Positions 55,032-63,965 of a stretch of 64,000 nt of DNA are shown one piece after another. The notes beneath the pieces were generated by a model. It was given only the letters and a program-made list of their open reading frames with translations, did not search any database and was not told the origin of the DNA. Position 1 is the stretch's first letter; the number at the start of each line of letters is the position of its first letter. This DNA comes from Bacteroidales bacterium (lineage in GTDB: Bacteria > Bacteroidota > Bacteroidia > Bacteroidales > F082). The stretch is from NCBI GenBank assembly GCA_017632935.1, contig JAGBQJ010000038.1:1-64000 (forward strand), given 5' to 3'. The position numbers and the translations under genes are program-made.

Positions 55032-56260
55032 TCCTCGCCCTCCACCGCCTGAAACAACGTAATGATATTCAAAATCACCTCCGTGGCCTTCATCATGCTT
55101 TCCAACGGCACGTATTCGTATTTGCCGTGGAAATTGTGTCCGCCGGCGAAGATGTTGGGACAAGGTAGACCCATGTAAGAGAGGTTGGCACCGTCAGTGC
55201 CGCCACGGATGGGCTGCACTTTTGGCTTGATGTTGGCCATCTCCATCGCCTTAATCGCCCTTTCCACAATGAAGAAATGAGGCTCCACTTCCTGACGCAT
55301 ATTGAAATACTGGTCCTTCAGCTCCATTGTAACCACCTCGCCGTATTTCTTGTTCAAAAACTCAACAATCGAAATCAGCAAAGCCTTTTTCTCTTCAAAC
55401 TTGGCGATGTCGTGGTCGCGGATAATGTACGACATCGTGGTCTCCTCCACCGTACCCTTGATTTCGGTCAGATGGAAGAAACCTTCATAACCCTGCGTGA
55501 AACGCGGACGTTGCTCCACAGGCAGCATGGCGTTGAATTCCATGGCAATCAACATAGAGTTAACCATCTTGTCCTTACCGTAGCCAGGATGGATGTTGCA
55601 GCCTTGGATGTGGATTTTGGCCGAAGCTGCGTTGAAGTTCTCATATTCCAACTCACCGATTGCGCCACCATCGACAGTAAAAGCATATTTCGCGCCGAAC
55701 TTCTTCACGTCGAACTTGGCCACGCCGCGCCCGATTTCCTCGTCAGGCGTGAACCCGATCTTGATTTCGCCATGCTTGAAGTCAGGATGCTTCATGATAT
55801 ACTCGGCTATATACATGATTTCGGCCACACCTGCTTTGTCGTCGGCGCCGAGCAAAGTCGTGCCATCGGTGGTAATCATGGTCTGGCCTTTATATTGCTG
55901 CATCTCAGGAAACTCCGAAACACGCAAGACAATGTTGTTTTCTTTGTTCAGCACAATGTCGTTACCGTCGTAGTTTGGGATGATTTGCGGCTTGATGTCG
56001 GCACCTGAAGCATCGGGCGAGGTGTCGACATGGGCGATAAATCCAATGGCAGGAATCTCGCGGTCCACATTGGACGGAATCGTGGCCATCACATAGCCAA
56101 ATTCGTCCAGCTCGGCCTCAACACCCATAGCCTGCAACTCATCACGAAGCATCTTCAAGAGATTCAGCTGTTTAGCGGTGCTGGGCTGCGACTCAGAGTT
56201 TTCGTCGGAAGTAGTCTCCACGGAGACGTATCTCAGGAATCTGTCTAAGAGTTTTCCCAT
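55028..56260 (-). CDS. pepT: Peptidase T (tripeptidase)
   Basis: 410 residues. M20 metallopeptidase: 'GFIAHVDTSPDASG' (His, Asp), 'TLLGADDKAGVAEIM' (bridging Asp), 'IGFTPDEEIGRG' (catalytic Glu), and 'PIRGGTDGANLSYMGLPCPNIFAGGHNFHGKYEYV' near the end. Removes N-terminal residues from tripeptides in the cytoplasm. Coupled to the downstream DUF2079 gene. Confidence 0.97.
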   Translation of the reverse strand: MGKLLDRFLRYVSVETTSDENSESQPSTAKQLNLLKMLRDELQAMGVEAELDEFGYVMATIPSNVDREIPAIGFIAHVDTSPDASGADIKPQIIPNYDGNDIVLNKENNIVLRVSEFPEMQQYKGQTMITTDGTTLLGADDKAGVAEIMYIAEYIMKHPDFKHGEIKIGFTPDEEIGRGVAKFDVKKFGAKYAFTVDGGAIGELEYENFNAASAKIHIQGCNIHPGYGKDKMVNSMLIAMEFNAMLPVEQRPRFTQGYEGFFHLTEIKGTVEETTMSYIIRDHDIAKFEEKKALLISIVEFLNKKYGEVVTMELKDQYFNMRQEVEPHFFIVERAIKAMEMANIKPKVQPIRGGTDGANLSYMGLPCPNIFAGGHNFHGKYEYVPLESMMKATEVILNIITLFQAVEGEE

Positions 56261-56282
56261 TGATTATGGTTTTAATTTGCCA

Positions 56283-56290
56283 CAAAAGTA
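56283..56290 (-). promoter_or_regulatory. -7 promoter box of pepT
   Basis: TACTTTTG on the minus strand, 23 bases before pepT. Confidence 0.5.
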
Positions 56291-56305
56291 AGAAATAATA
56301 TGATA

Positions 56306-56338
56306 CGAAAAACCGCGACAGGATCGCTCCTGCCGCGG
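56306..56338 (-). terminator. Rho-independent terminator after yitT
   Basis: Stem CCGCG-CAGGA/TCCTG-CGCGG with one mismatch pair, then a T run on the minus strand, 30 bases past the yitT stop. Confidence 0.75.
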
Positions 56339-56369
56339 CACCATGAAAAAACAAAATCTTACGCTTTTC

Positions 56370-57380
56370 TTAACGCTTTTCCGCGTGTTTTCTTGTACGA
56401 TGTCGGTCTTTTGCCCACAAGCCATAGACCTCGCTCACGTTTCCTGCTGTAGTGAACGCCTTGATTTCGTTCTTATTAAGATATTCCATCAAGGCAGAGA
56501 ATTCATCCTTCGTCAGCAGGGCTTCCAATTCAATGGACTTCTCGTTGGTATAGCCGCCGATGACCTCATAAAGTGTGCAACCACGATCCAAGTCGTCGAC
56601 GATGAAACGTCGAATGCGGTCATAGTCTTTTGAAACAACACACACACGCTTGCGGTTGTTAAGGTTAGCCGTGAAGTAATCCACAATGATGCCGTTGATC
56701 CAAGTGGCGATAAGGCCGATGACGACCATCTGGAAGGGGTTGATAGCAAAAGCCGTGAGACAGATGATGCCACCCGCCACGGTCACCGACTTGCCCATAT
56801 CGAAATGCAAGTATTTGTTGACGATTTTGGCCAGAATATCGAGGCCGCCCGTCGAAGCGTTGATGGAGAACATCAACGTTTGTGCCGCGCTGAGAATCAG
56901 CACGCAACACAACAAGTCGAACCAAGGCGTGCCCATCACTGAATAGGCAAATTCATCAGCTCCGATTTCACCCGTCTTTCTCAGCACTTCCGTGACATAG
57001 TCATTTTTGGTGGCAAATTCCGTCCAAGGATAAATCCATTCGCACACCTTGGTCATGGGACCAAGAATCAAGGCGCAGTAAACCGTCTTGAGGCCAAATT
57101 CCTTTCCGATCAGCAAATAAGCCAAAACCAGCAGGATGGCATTGATGATGGTGATCATCATCGACAAGCTAAGGTTGACACCCATACCTTGGAAAATATT
57201 GGTTAAAACGATGGAGAGACCAGAGATGGAGCCCACAATCAGCTTGCTGGGAACGAGGAAATAATAGACACAAATACCCGTCATGAACATACCCAAAGTC
57301 ATGATCAGCAGCTCGACCCAGAACTTCTTACTCACCAAAGCCTGGCCGATTTCCTTCATTATGTCGTTAAATTTTTTCAT
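56370..57380 (-). CDS. YitT family membrane protein (DUF161/DUF2179)
   Basis: 336 residues. Five or six membrane segments in the first 250 residues with 'GSISGLSIVLTNIFQGMG' and 'FSINASTGGLDILAKIVNKY', typical of YitT, and a soluble DUF2179 domain at the end ('DRGCTLYEVIGGYTNEKSIELEALLTKDEF'). Transport role suspected but unproven. Confidence 0.92.
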   Translation of the reverse strand: MKKFNDIMKEIGQALVSKKFWVELLIMTLGMFMTGICVYYFLVPSKLIVGSISGLSIVLTNIFQGMGVNLSLSMMITIINAILLVLAYLLIGKEFGLKTVYCALILGPMTKVCEWIYPWTEFATKNDYVTEVLRKTGEIGADEFAYSVMGTPWFDLLCCVLILSAAQTLMFSINASTGGLDILAKIVNKYLHFDMGKSVTVAGGIICLTAFAINPFQMVVIGLIATWINGIIVDYFTANLNNRKRVCVVSKDYDRIRRFIVDDLDRGCTLYEVIGGYTNEKSIELEALLTKDEFSALMEYLNKNEIKAFTTAGNVSEVYGLWAKDRHRTRKHAEKR

Positions 57381-57484
57381 AAATATTTGATTTATAATTC
57401 TTTAAATAACAAACTCGCTTCAATTTTTGCGGCTGCAAAGGTCGGAATTCTTTTTGAGATAAAGAAGGGTTTTCAATAAATAAT

Positions 57485-57492
57485 TATCTTTG
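57485..57492 (+). promoter_or_regulatory. -7 promoter box of ygiQ
   Basis: TATCTTTG, 15 bases before the chosen ATG; rules out the start codon six codons upstream. Confidence 0.55.
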
Positions 57493-57507
57493 CAAAAAAA
57501 TCGCGGA

Positions 57508-59334
57508 ATGACCCTGCTCGACTGGCTCCCCATAACGAAGAAAGAAACCGACCTGCGCGGTTGGGACGAGGTGGACGTGGTATTCGTCACAGGCGACGCC
57601 TATGTTGACCACCCTGCGTTTGGGGCTGCCGTCATCGGAAGGGTTTTGGAACACAATGGCTTCCGCGTGGCCCTCATCCCGCAGCCTAACTGGCGCGACG
57701 ACCTGCGCGACTTCAAGAAGTTTGGCAAACCGAGACTGTTTTTCGGCGTTTCGGCAGGCTGCATGGACTCGATGGTGAACCACTACACCGCCAACAAAAG
57801 GTTGAGAAGCAACGATGCCTACACCCCAGGCGGCGAGGCGGGCTTCCGTCCCGACCGAGCCACCGTGGTTTACTGCAACATCTTGAAGCAACTTTATCCC
57901 GACGTGCCCGTTATCGTGGGGGGCATCGAAGCCTCGCTGCGCCGCGTAACCCACTACGACTATTGGTCGGATAGTTTGAAGCCCAGCATCTTGGTCGACT
58001 GCAAGGCCGACATCGGCGTGTACGGCATGGGCGAACTCACCATGGTGGAAATCGCGAATGCCATACAAAGCGGCAAGAAAGTCAACGAGCTGACCGACAT
58101 CCAGCAGACCTTCTTCCTGCAAGACAAGAAACAACCTCTGCCCGCTTTCGAGGGCGAAACCATTGAACTTGTCTCCCATGAGGTCTGCCTGAAAGACAAG
58201 AAAAAATATGCCTCCAACTTCCGACACATCGAAGAGGAATCCAACAAAAAACACGCGGCGAGACTTATCCAAGAAGTTGGCAACCAAAGACTTGTTATCA
58301 ACCCACCATTACCCACTTTTACTGAAGAGCAGATTGATGCCTCCTTTGATTTGCCATACACTCGCCTGCCCCACCCGAAATACGCCAAGCGCGGCGTCAT
58401 CCCTGCTTACGAAATGATCCGCCACTCGGTCAACCTGCACCGCGGCTGCTTCGGCGGCTGTGCTTTCTGCACCATCTCTGCTCACCAAGGCAAGTTCGTG
58501 GCCTCACGCAGCAAGGCGTCCATAATGAAAGAGGTGGAAAAGGTGACCGAGATGGAGGACTTCAAGGGCTATATCAGCGACCTCGGAGGTCCCTCGGCCA
58601 ACATGTACCGCATGAAAGGCAAGGATGAACGCCTATGCGAGAAATGTGCCCGTCCAACGTGCTTGCAACCCAGCGTTTGCAAAAACCTAATCACCGACCA
58701 CCATCCGCTCATCGAAATCTATAAAGAGGTAGATGCGAACCCAAAAGTGAAGAAAGCCACCATCGGCTCAGGCATCCGCTACGACCTGTTTCTGCACGAC
58801 AGCACGCCAGAGGAAAACAAGGCCATGGGCTACGACGAGTATTTCCGCCAGTTGGTCACACGACATGTCAGCGGTCGACTGAAAGTGGCACCTGAGCACA
58901 CTAGCGACGCTGTGCTCAAGCTCATGCGCAAGCCCAAGTTCGATATGTTCGTGAAACTGAAGAAGAAGTTCGACCAAATCAACGAAAAGGAACACTTAAA
59001 TCAGCAGCTTATTCCCTATTTCATCTCCTCGCACCCTGACTGCTACCTTGAAGACATGGCTGAACTGGCCGTGAGGACCAAGGAGTTGGGCTATCATTTG
59101 GAGCAGGTGCAGGACTTCACTCCCACTCCCATGACCTTGGCCACGGAAATCTATTATTCCGGCTACGACCCCTACACCTTGGAGCCTGTCTTTTGCGCCA
59201 AGACCAAAGAGGAGAAACTCGCCCAGCAACGTTTCTTCTTCTGGTACAAACCCGAGAACCGCGAATGGGTGAAGAACGCTTTGCGCAAGATTGGTCATCC
59301 TGAGTGGATCAAGAAACTGTTCGCCAAATTTTGA
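57508..59334 (+). CDS. ygiQ: YgiQ family radical SAM protein
   Basis: 608 residues from ATG 57508. 'WLPITKKETDLRGWDEVDVVFVTGDAYVDHPAFG' is the family N-terminus. Radical SAM cluster in 'HRGCFGGCAFCTISAHQGK' (CxxxCxxC). A second cysteine set 'CEKCARPTCLQPSVC' follows. The C-terminal 'QVQDFTPTPMTLATEIYYSGYDPYT' is conserved. Reaction unknown. Confidence 0.95.
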   Translation: MTLLDWLPITKKETDLRGWDEVDVVFVTGDAYVDHPAFGAAVIGRVLEHNGFRVALIPQPNWRDDLRDFKKFGKPRLFFGVSAGCMDSMVNHYTANKRLRSNDAYTPGGEAGFRPDRATVVYCNILKQLYPDVPVIVGGIEASLRRVTHYDYWSDSLKPSILVDCKADIGVYGMGELTMVEIANAIQSGKKVNELTDIQQTFFLQDKKQPLPAFEGETIELVSHEVCLKDKKKYASNFRHIEEESNKKHAARLIQEVGNQRLVINPPLPTFTEEQIDASFDLPYTRLPHPKYAKRGVIPAYEMIRHSVNLHRGCFGGCAFCTISAHQGKFVASRSKASIMKEVEKVTEMEDFKGYISDLGGPSANMYRMKGKDERLCEKCARPTCLQPSVCKNLITDHHPLIEIYKEVDANPKVKKATIGSGIRYDLFLHDSTPEENKAMGYDEYFRQLVTRHVSGRLKVAPEHTSDAVLKLMRKPKFDMFVKLKKKFDQINEKEHLNQQLIPYFISSHPDCYLEDMAELAVRTKELGYHLEQVQDFTPTPMTLATEIYYSGYDPYTLEPVFCAKTKEEKLAQQRFFFWYKPENREWVKNALRKIGHPEWIKKLFAKF

Positions 59335-59372
59335 ATCTTTAAATTTTGAATCTTTGAATCATCAATAATCAC

Positions 59373-59380
59373 TACCTTTG
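59373..59380 (+). promoter_or_regulatory. -7 promoter box of the nicotinamidase-like gene
   Basis: TACCTTTG, 29 bases before the ATG. Confidence 0.5.
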
Positions 59381-59409
59381 CCGCAAATTTCTTAAACTTA
59401 AATAAAGCA

Positions 59410-60141
59410 ATGAAAAAGCATCTTATCGGAGCCATCGTGCTCGTCGCCGCCTTCGCTTTTGCAAGCTGCGACAACAAAAAAGAAAAAGAAGAAAACAAGG
59501 ATGAAAAGACCACTACCACTGAAGTAAAGGACGAAAAAGTCGTACTGCCCAACCGTCTGCTCATCATCGTCGACCCGCAAATCGACTTCACCACGGGCAG
59601 CTTGGCCACCGTCAAAGGTCCAGCCGCCATGGACTACCTCGCCAAGGCCCTCAACGATGGTGCCTGGAAAAACTACAGCTGGATCATCGTCACACAAGAC
59701 GCCCACCCGACCAACCACTGCTCGTTTGTTGAACAAGGCGGCGTATTTCCTCCCCACTGCGTGCAAGGCACAGAAGGCATGAATGTCTATCCCAGTTTAC
59801 AGGCTGAACTTAACAAATTGACGGCAAATGGCAACAACCAACAAATCCACTTCATGCAAAAAGGCGATTTGGCTGACAAGGAAGAGTTCAGTATTTTCCA
59901 AAACGAACGCAGCGGAGCGAAACTGCGCGCCGTCATCGAAGAACGTGAGCATTTCGAAGGCATTGACATCTGCGGCATCGCCACGGACTATTGTGTCTAT
60001 GAGACCGCCAAGGATCTCATTGCATTCTATCCTGCCAAACAGGTGCGTATCGTCACCAACTGCCTCGCCGCCGTCGACGACAACGACACCAAGCTCGCCG
60101 ACCTGATGAAGGAAAACGGCATTGAAGGCATTGAATTCTAA
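59410..60141 (+). CDS. Nicotinamidase-like isochorismatase-family lipoprotein
   Basis: 243 residues. Lipoprotein signal with Cys20 in 'FASC', then a charged Lys/Glu/Thr linker (21-46). The PncA-like domain has the catalytic Asp in 'IIVDPQIDFTTGSL', a metal site in 'TQDAHPTNH', 'PPHCVQGTEGMN', a Lys in 'FMQKGD', and the nucleophile Cys in 'GIATDYCVYET'. Known nicotinamidases are cytoplasmic; an exported lipid-anchored form suggests use of external nicotinamide, which is inference. Confidence 0.85.
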   Translation: MKKHLIGAIVLVAAFAFASCDNKKEKEENKDEKTTTTEVKDEKVVLPNRLLIIVDPQIDFTTGSLATVKGPAAMDYLAKALNDGAWKNYSWIIVTQDAHPTNHCSFVEQGGVFPPHCVQGTEGMNVYPSLQAELNKLTANGNNQQIHFMQKGDLADKEEFSIFQNERSGAKLRAVIEEREHFEGIDICGIATDYCVYETAKDLIAFYPAKQVRIVTNCLAAVDDNDTKLADLMKENGIEGIEF

Positions 60142-60143
60142 TC

Positions 60144-60226
60144 TTTTTGACGCGAGACTTCGAGACGCGAGACACGAGACGTTGGTCTTGTCCCGTGTCC
60201 CGTAGTCCCGCGTCCCGCGTCAAAAG
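60144..60226. repeat. GGGACGCGGGAC hairpin element, copy 3
   Basis: Third copy, in the opposite orientation to the other two. It occupies almost the whole gap between the two genes and may end the upstream transcript. Confidence 0.75.
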
Positions 60227-60230
60227 AGTT

Positions 60231-61256
60231 ATGAGCAAATTCAAATCATTCCTACAGCGCAAGGGCGTCGACATGACCTGGAAGGCCTATTTCGTCGACG
60301 CTCTTGGTGCTATGGCGCTGGGTCTGTTCGCCTCGCTGCTCATCGGCACCATCTTCCAGACCTTGGGCGACAAGACGGGCATTGAGGCCTTCGTGACCAT
60401 CGCCAAATACGCCAAGGCCGCTACAGGAGCCGCCATTGCCGTGGCCATCGCCTATAAGCTCAAATGCGAGGGCTTGGTGCTATTCAGCGCCATCGCCGTC
60501 GGCATCGCGGGCAACGAGTTGGGTGGCCAAAACCCAATGGGTGCCTATGTTGCCGTCATCGTGGCCATCGAATTAGGCAAGATGGTTTATAAGGAGACCC
60601 AAGTCGACATCCTCGTCACCCCTGCCGTAGTCATCATCAGTGGCGTGTTGGTGGCTTGGGCCATCGGACCCGCCATCGGCAGACTGATGACCGCATTAGG
60701 CGATTTTATCAAAACTGCCACCGAAATGCAACCCTTCCTCATGGGCATCGTCGTCTCAGTGGTCATCGGCGCCGTGCTCACCCTGCCTATCAGCTCGGCA
60801 GCCATCTGCCTTGCCATCGGATTGGGCGGCATCGCCGGAGGCGCCGCCACAGCCGGCTGCTGCGCCCAGATGATCGGCTTTGCCGTGTTGAGTTTCAGAG
60901 AGAACCGCTGGGGCGGATTGGTGGCACAAGGTCTAGGCACCTCCATGCTGCAGATGGGCAACATCGTGAAGAATCCCCGTATCTGGATTCCAGTGCTCCT
61001 CACCGCCGCCATAACCGGTCCTATCTCGACCTGCATCTTCCATCTGGAGAACATCCCCATCGGCTCCGGCATGGGCACCTGCGGCCTCGTCGGACCCATC
61101 GGCATCTACACGGCCATGCCCGATGGTGGCATAAACATGTGGATCGGCATGGGCTTGGTCTGCTTCGTGCTTCCTGCTGTGCTGACATGGCTCTTCGGAC
61201 TCATTTTCAGAAAGATAGGCTGGATCAAGGAAGGCGACCTCAAAATCGAGTGCTGA
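60231..61256 (+). CDS. PfoR-type PTS EIIC-like membrane protein
   Basis: 341 residues from ATG 60231; the upstream extension reads the repeat. About nine membrane segments, with Gly/Ala-rich 'AIAVGIAGNELGGQNPMGAYVAV' and 'GGIAGGAATAGCCAQMIGFA' motifs of the PTS_EIIC_2/PfoR family. No other PTS parts are adjacent, so sugar phosphotransfer is unproven. The next gene overlaps by one base. Confidence 0.88.
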   Translation: MSKFKSFLQRKGVDMTWKAYFVDALGAMALGLFASLLIGTIFQTLGDKTGIEAFVTIAKYAKAATGAAIAVAIAYKLKCEGLVLFSAIAVGIAGNELGGQNPMGAYVAVIVAIELGKMVYKETQVDILVTPAVVIISGVLVAWAIGPAIGRLMTALGDFIKTATEMQPFLMGIVVSVVIGAVLTLPISSAAICLAIGLGGIAGGAATAGCCAQMIGFAVLSFRENRWGGLVAQGLGTSMLQMGNIVKNPRIWIPVLLTAAITGPISTCIFHLENIPIGSGMGTCGLVGPIGIYTAMPDGGINMWIGMGLVCFVLPAVLTWLFGLIFRKIGWIKEGDLKIEC

Positions 61257-61735
61257 TGCCAAAAAGTCCTGCCAAGCCGCTCACGCCCGACCAGGTGTTG
61301 GACAAGATGGCCAAATACTGCGCCTATCAGGAGCGTTGTGTGAAGGATGTCAGGGACAAGCTGAAGACCTTCAACATTCCCCAAGAGGAAAAGACTAAAA
61401 TTCTTGAATATCTGTTAGATAACCGCTTCGTCAACGACGAGCGGTTTGCCAAGAGTTTTGTGCGCGGCAAGGTCAACCAAAGCGGTTGGGGCATGAACAA
61501 GATCCGTTTCCACCTCATCCAAAAAGGCATCACCAAGGAACTCATCGATGAAGCCTTAGGCCAGACCGATGAAGAGGTGTACCGCCAACGACTCATCGAA
61601 ATCCTGAAAACGAAAGCCAAGACCGTGAAGGCCGCCAACGACTACGAGAAAAAGCGCAAACTGGCCGCCTACGCCATGCAGAAAGGCTTTGAAAGCAACC
61701 TGGTTTGGGAAGTGCTGAAGGATTTGGCAGTTTGA
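61256..61735 (+). CDS. recX: Regulatory protein RecX
   Basis: 159 residues from the ATG in TGATG, overlapping the preceding stop. Three-helix repeats with 'LLDNRFVNDERFAKSFVRGKVNQSGWGMNKIRFHLIQKGI' are the RecX signature. Modulates RecA filaments. recA is not in the window. Confidence 0.92.
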   Translation: MPKSPAKPLTPDQVLDKMAKYCAYQERCVKDVRDKLKTFNIPQEEKTKILEYLLDNRFVNDERFAKSFVRGKVNQSGWGMNKIRFHLIQKGITKELIDEALGQTDEEVYRQRLIEILKTKAKTVKAANDYEKKRKLAAYAMQKGFESNLVWEVLKDLAV

Positions 61736-61745
61736 CAAGTTTTCG

Positions 61746-61753
61746 TATCTTTG
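61746..61753 (+). promoter_or_regulatory. -7 promoter box of the LytTR gene
   Basis: TATCTTTG, 22 bases before the ATG and just past the recX stop. Confidence 0.55.
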
Positions 61754-61775
61754 CCGCACTTTTGTAAGCACCATC

Positions 61776-62654
61776 ATGAGATTCACGAAACGCCTGATAA
61801 CGCAAACACCTGAATGTCTGACAGAACACACCAGTCAGATCATTAACGTCATCATTTCGACGTTGTTTGCGTTGGTGTTTCTGACGGCTTACGTCCCATT
61901 CTCGGAGACTGCCTGGTTCCAAGTTGGACGCGGAGGTTATTTCTTCATCACGGCGGCATTTGTGGGTAGCGGTATGATGTTTCTGGCGCTCAGCCGTGTG
62001 CTGATGAACTGGGTAGTCCGGAAAAGCCGGCATTTCCCCTTCTGGGTCTATCTTCTGTGGCTGTTTCTCGAGATCATGATCATTGCGGTGTGTCACACGC
62101 TGATCTCCTATTGTGAGATTCAAGCCACCGACCACAGCTTTGGCTATCTCTATGGCAAGAGTGTCCTGATCACCTTTGTCGCTTTGGCAGTACCCTACGC
62201 CGTCACCATTCTGGCCATCTTGCTGAAAGACACACAACAACGCCTCATGCTCACCAAGAGCGACACGGTGGAATCGGACGACGAGGTGATGCCCGAACAT
62301 ACTGAAATCATCAATTTGATGGACAATAACGGCAACCTCAAGCTGTCCGTCAAGCTCGACAACCTCTATTACATCAAGGCGGAAGACAACTATATCAATG
62401 TCTTCTACCAACGCAGCGGTGCCATAGCGAGTTATATGCTGCGCTGCAAGATGCAGACCATCGCCGACAACTGTGTGGATTCCAGTAGTTTGATGCGCTG
62501 CCACCGTTCTTATATCGTCAACATCAAGAAAGTGAGCGTATTGCACAACGAAGCCGATGGCTTTGTTATGGACTTCGAGCGCGAGGGATTGGATTCGGTG
62601 CCTGTTTCGAAGACCTATTCGGCAAAGGTTTTGGAGGCGTTTAATAAGAAGTAA
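61776..62654 (+). CDS. Membrane-bound LytTR transcription regulator
   Basis: 292 residues. Four membrane segments (about 23-44, 53-74, 88-110 and 128-151), a linker, and a C-terminal LytTR DNA-binding domain (about 188-290) with 'LDNLYYIKAEDNYINVFY' and 'FMRCHRSYIVNI'-like motifs ('LMRCHRSYIVNIKKV'). No receiver domain or kinase gene nearby, so it may sense a membrane signal directly. Confidence 0.9.
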   Translation: MRFTKRLITQTPECLTEHTSQIINVIISTLFALVFLTAYVPFSETAWFQVGRGGYFFITAAFVGSGMMFLALSRVLMNWVVRKSRHFPFWVYLLWLFLEIMIIAVCHTLISYCEIQATDHSFGYLYGKSVLITFVALAVPYAVTILAILLKDTQQRLMLTKSDTVESDDEVMPEHTEIINLMDNNGNLKLSVKLDNLYYIKAEDNYINVFYQRSGAIASYMLRCKMQTIADNCVDSSSLMRCHRSYIVNIKKVSVLHNEADGFVMDFEREGLDSVPVSKTYSAKVLEAFNKK

Positions 62655-62862
62655 AAATTCTTATTTCAGAAGGATTTCAAACAAAAACATCGTTTTATTT
62701 TTCTGCAATTGGTGTTTTTATATCTTTGCAGAAAAATAAAATCACTTTTCAAGAAAAAGATCAGTTGTTTTGAACTAAGTTCGAGCTGCAACCTTTTTGG
62801 GTGGTCTGATACTCGTTTTATCGAAATGTTGACGAAAACAGGCTTGGATTACGAAAAAAACG

Positions 62863-62870
62863 TACTTTTG
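62863..62870 (+). promoter_or_regulatory. -7 promoter box of the small acidic gene
   Basis: TACTTTTG, 24 bases before ATG 62895; an upstream TATCTTTG at 62721-62728 may also be used. Confidence 0.45.
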
Positions 62871-62894
62871 CAGGTGCAACAACAACAGAAAGCC

Positions 62895-63074
62895 ATGTCA
62901 GAGAAAGAAATCAATGCCTACCGCTTGACTTCGTTGGAAGAACCGACGGACGAGATGTTGGCGTATATCATGCGGGAAGTGGCGGAGGAAGCACGCCGCA
63001 CAAATGAAGAAGCCGAAGCTCGGTTTTTTCAACAGATTCGAGAGTTGTACCAACAACAATACGGCAACAACTAG
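62895..63074 (+). CDS. Small protein of unknown function
   Basis: 59 residues, Glu-rich and helical ('LEEPTDEMLAYIMREVAEEARRTNEEAEARFFQQIRELYQQQ'). Start chosen behind the -7 box; an upstream in-frame ATG at 62826 is possible. It lies just before a toxin-antitoxin pair but has its own promoter. No family function known. Confidence 0.55.
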   Translation: MSEKEINAYRLTSLEEPTDEMLAYIMREVAEEARRTNEEAEARFFQQIRELYQQQYGNN

Positions 63075-63093
63075 TTTTTAGAAAAAAAAGTTA

Positions 63094-63101
63094 TAACTTT
63101 G
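63094..63101 (+). promoter_or_regulatory. -7 promoter box of the toxin-antitoxin pair
   Basis: TAACTTTG, 23 bases before the antitoxin ATG. Confidence 0.5.
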
Positions 63102-63124
63102 CAGTTCAATAAAAGTAATCAATT

Positions 63125-63316
63125 ATGGAAGATTTCGTTTTATCAATACCAACCCGCGACCAAAGTTTCATGGAGATTTTAGCTTCAAGAATGGGTTGGA
63201 AACTACGCCCGCGTCGCTCATCGATTGAACAATTCATCAATTCCTGCCCGCAGACTCCCGTAATGACAGACGAGGAGATTGCCTCAGAAGTTAATGCAGT
63301 ACGTTACGGAAAATGA
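63125..63316 (+). CDS. Antitoxin of a PIN toxin pair
   Basis: 63 residues. Short helical protein ending 'MTDEEIASEVNAVRYGK', a pattern common for antitoxins encoded just before PIN toxins. The ATGA overlap with the PIN gene supports the pairing. Confidence 0.7.
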   Translation: MEDFVLSIPTRDQSFMEILASRMGWKLRPRRSSIEQFINSCPQTPVMTDEEIASEVNAVRYGK

Positions 63317-63738
63317 AAGTCCTTTTCGACACCAATCTGTGGATTTCATTCATGATAGGCAAACGCCTTTCATCATTGGCGAATGTGCTTAATCGTCAAG
63401 ATGTTGAGGTATATGTCAGTGAGCAACTGTTGGACGAAATCCGCATGGTTATTTCTCGTCCGAAATTCGACAAACTCATTTCAAAAGAGACGCGCTATTA
63501 CTTCTTCGAGATGGTGTATGATGTTTGCCAAGTAACGGACATCACCGTTCAAGCGGATTCACCTATTCGCGACATTAAGGACTTGTATCTTCTGTCAATA
63601 GCCGAGAGTGTTCCTGTTGACTTTATTGTAAGCGGCGACAACGACCTAATTGACCTTGGTTCTCATGCAGACATCCCTATTCTGAAATATGCTAATTTTG
63701 TGAGTATGCTGTCTGCGATGGAAAAGGGAAATAATTGA
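63313..63738 (+). CDS. PIN-domain toxin (TIGR00305/COG1569 type)
   Basis: 141 residues. 'VLFDTNLWISF' (first Asp), 'SEQLLDEIRMVISRPKF' (Glu), 'IRDIKDLYLLSIAES' (Asp) and 'DFIVSGDNDLIDL' (Asp) form the PIN acidic site. Predicted ribonuclease toxin neutralised by the upstream small protein. Confidence 0.88.
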   Translation: MKVLFDTNLWISFMIGKRLSSLANVLNRQDVEVYVSEQLLDEIRMVISRPKFDKLISKETRYYFFEMVYDVCQVTDITVQADSPIRDIKDLYLLSIAESVPVDFIVSGDNDLIDLGSHADIPILKYANFVSMLSAMEKGNN

Positions 63739-63850
63739 ACAATAAAACATACAAATAACTAACGCTAAACCCAATAAATTAAAACTAAAAAAAGACAAAC
63801 AAACCATCCTAACATAACATAACCCCTGAGCTTTACGCTCTTGTTCTCAT

Positions 63851-63965
63851 TCCTATAAAATCTGGTAAATTTTAAGCAACGAGAATAAGCAAGCGGAAAG
63901 TTTGCGTTTTAGGCGCAAGCTTTATCGTGCTTATTAGTTGCGCAGGTTTACCAGAGCCTTTAGGA
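63851..63965. other. Nested long hairpin, possible structured RNA or element end
   Basis: Five stacked pairings around one axis: TCCTA/TAGGA, TCTGGTAAA/TTTACCAGA, GCAAC/GTTGC, AATAAGCA/TGCTTATT, and AAAGTTTGCG/CGCAAGCTTT with a 7-base loop (one G-T pair). Internal loops are small and nearly symmetric. No known RNA family was recognised. A second small hairpin AAAGGC/GCCTTT at 63985-64000 touches the window edge. The stretch 63739-63850 is AT-rich with nothing recognised. Confidence 0.5.
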
